DNA of 5,970 nt from Lishizhenia sp. (GTDB lineage Bacteria > Bacteroidota > Bacteroidia > Flavobacteriales_D > Crocinitomicaceae), in NCBI GenBank assembly GCA_007117055.1, contig SKHH01000158.1, forward strand, positions 1 to 5,970. Direction: 5' to 3'. The number at the start of each line of letters is the position of its first letter. Positions within the stretch are counted from its first letter, which is position 1. The notes below the pieces were generated by a model. It was not told the DNA's origin. It made no database searches and saw nothing but the letters and a program-made list of their open reading frames with translations. Both the position numbers and the translations under genes were made by a program. Positions 5,494 through 5,970 of this stretch are shown here, in pieces.

Positions 5494-5970
5494 TACTAAA
5501 ATATAGCCTCTTTGTATGCCTTGTATTAGGCAGTTTATTTTCGCATGGTCAAGATTACACCATTGAAGAAAGAAGTGGACAGCAATTTATAGTACACATT
5601 GTGGAAGCTGGCAACACATTGTATAGTATAAAAAGCCAATACAACACTAGTGTCGAAGAAATACTAGAGCACAACCCGAATGCGGAAGATGGATTACAGA
5701 TCGGACAACGAATTTTTATTCCCTTTTCAGCTTCGAATCAACAAAAAAAAGAGCAGATTCACGTTGTTCAGCGACAAGAGACTTTATTTGGAATTTCCAG
5801 GAAATATGGATGTAATATTGACGATATTATTGATTTAAATCCTGAAGCAGAACAAGGACTAAAGGTAGGGCAAGAATTGAAAATCCCTGCTTCTACCGAA
5901 AGCGGAAAAATACAACAAAGCCAAACGACTGAGGTAATTCCTTCTTCGGATGATACAAAAGAAAGCAAGA
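5484..5970 (+). CDS. Secreted LysM-domain protein (N-terminal part, cut by the window edge)
   Basis: I translated this from the ATG at 5484-5486, inside the 3' end of guaA; 162 codons are visible before the right edge. Residues 1-22 form a signal peptide: a Lys at 6, a hydrophobic core (7-19), and a likely cut after SHG (20-22). There is no lipobox, so it is not an obvious lipoprotein. Two LysM domains of 44 residues each follow (37-80 and 92-135), which align without gaps and both end in a G-L-x-x-G-Q pattern then IP. LysM domains bind the GlcNAc chains of peptidoglycan, which places the protein in the periplasm or cell wall. After 135 a Gln/Ser/Lys-rich linker begins, so more domains should follow. 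In flavobacteria I recall LysM proteins with a periplasmic-binding-protein-like C-terminal domain next to guaA, so that is a likely full form, but the domain is not visible here. Confidence 0.9.
   Translation, partial: MGIILKYSLFVCLVLGSLFSHGQDYTIEERSGQQFIVHIVEAGNTLYSIKSQYNTSVEEILEHNPNAEDGLQIGQRIFIPFSASNQQKKEQIHVVQRQETLFGISRKYGCNIDDIIDLNPEAEQGLKVGQELKIPASTESGKIQQSQTTEVIPSSDDTKESK

Noticed and set aside
5768..5968. Open frame on the minus strand opposite the LysM gene
   Set aside because: The plus strand carries a clear signal peptide and two LysM domains here; the opposite frame shows no recognisable feature.
1..5970. CRISPR arrays, tRNA or rRNA genes, insertion sequences, attachment sites, defence genes
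   Set aside because: I looked for regularly spaced repeats, tRNA-like folds, terminal inverted repeats and transposase or defence motifs and saw none; the genes are ordinary chromosomal ones.

Overview
The window is an AT-rich piece of a Bacteroidota chromosome, most likely order Flavobacteriales. Four things point there: a gliding-motility ABC permease (GldF type), Bacteroidota-style -7 boxes (TAnnTTTG) in front of genes, A/T-rich leaders without clear Shine-Dalgarno sequences, and the long (about 317-residue) form of PurC. The species cannot be named from this sequence. It looks like core chromosome: I see no mobile element, CRISPR array, tRNA, rRNA or phage gene.

The layout is two divergent blocks around a control region of about 220 bp (1801-2020). 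The left block is on the minus strand. It starts with a SAM hydroxide adenosyltransferase (DUF62) family protein (940-1800), followed after 20 bp by a 100-residue antibiotic-biosynthesis-monooxygenase (ABM) fold protein (617-919). After a 140-bp gap comes the start of gldF (1-476), cut by the left edge. The right block is on the plus strand: phoH (2021-2989, TTG start), purC (2970-3923, overlapping phoH by 20 nt), guaA (3961-5493), and a secreted LysM protein (from 5484, overlapping guaA by 10 nt), cut by the right edge.

The right block joins two steps of purine nucleotide synthesis (SAICAR synthase and GMP synthase) to a PhoH-type ATPase linked to RNA metabolism and to a cell-envelope protein. 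The tight overlaps suggest one transcript from the promoter at 1892-1920. The left block joins a SAM-related enzyme with a small ABM protein, probably from the opposing promoter at 1826-1858.

No new multi-gene system stands out. The points most worth a second look are: (1) the DUF62 protein keeps the fold motifs but seems to lack the Arg and His of the published Asp-Arg-His triad; (2) the phoH leader holds a 15-codon basic upstream ORF whose stop codon lies in one arm of a 7-bp inverted repeat ending 4 nt before the TTG start; (3) a codon-aligned 9-bp purine repeat forms both the PhoH tail and the purC initiation region.
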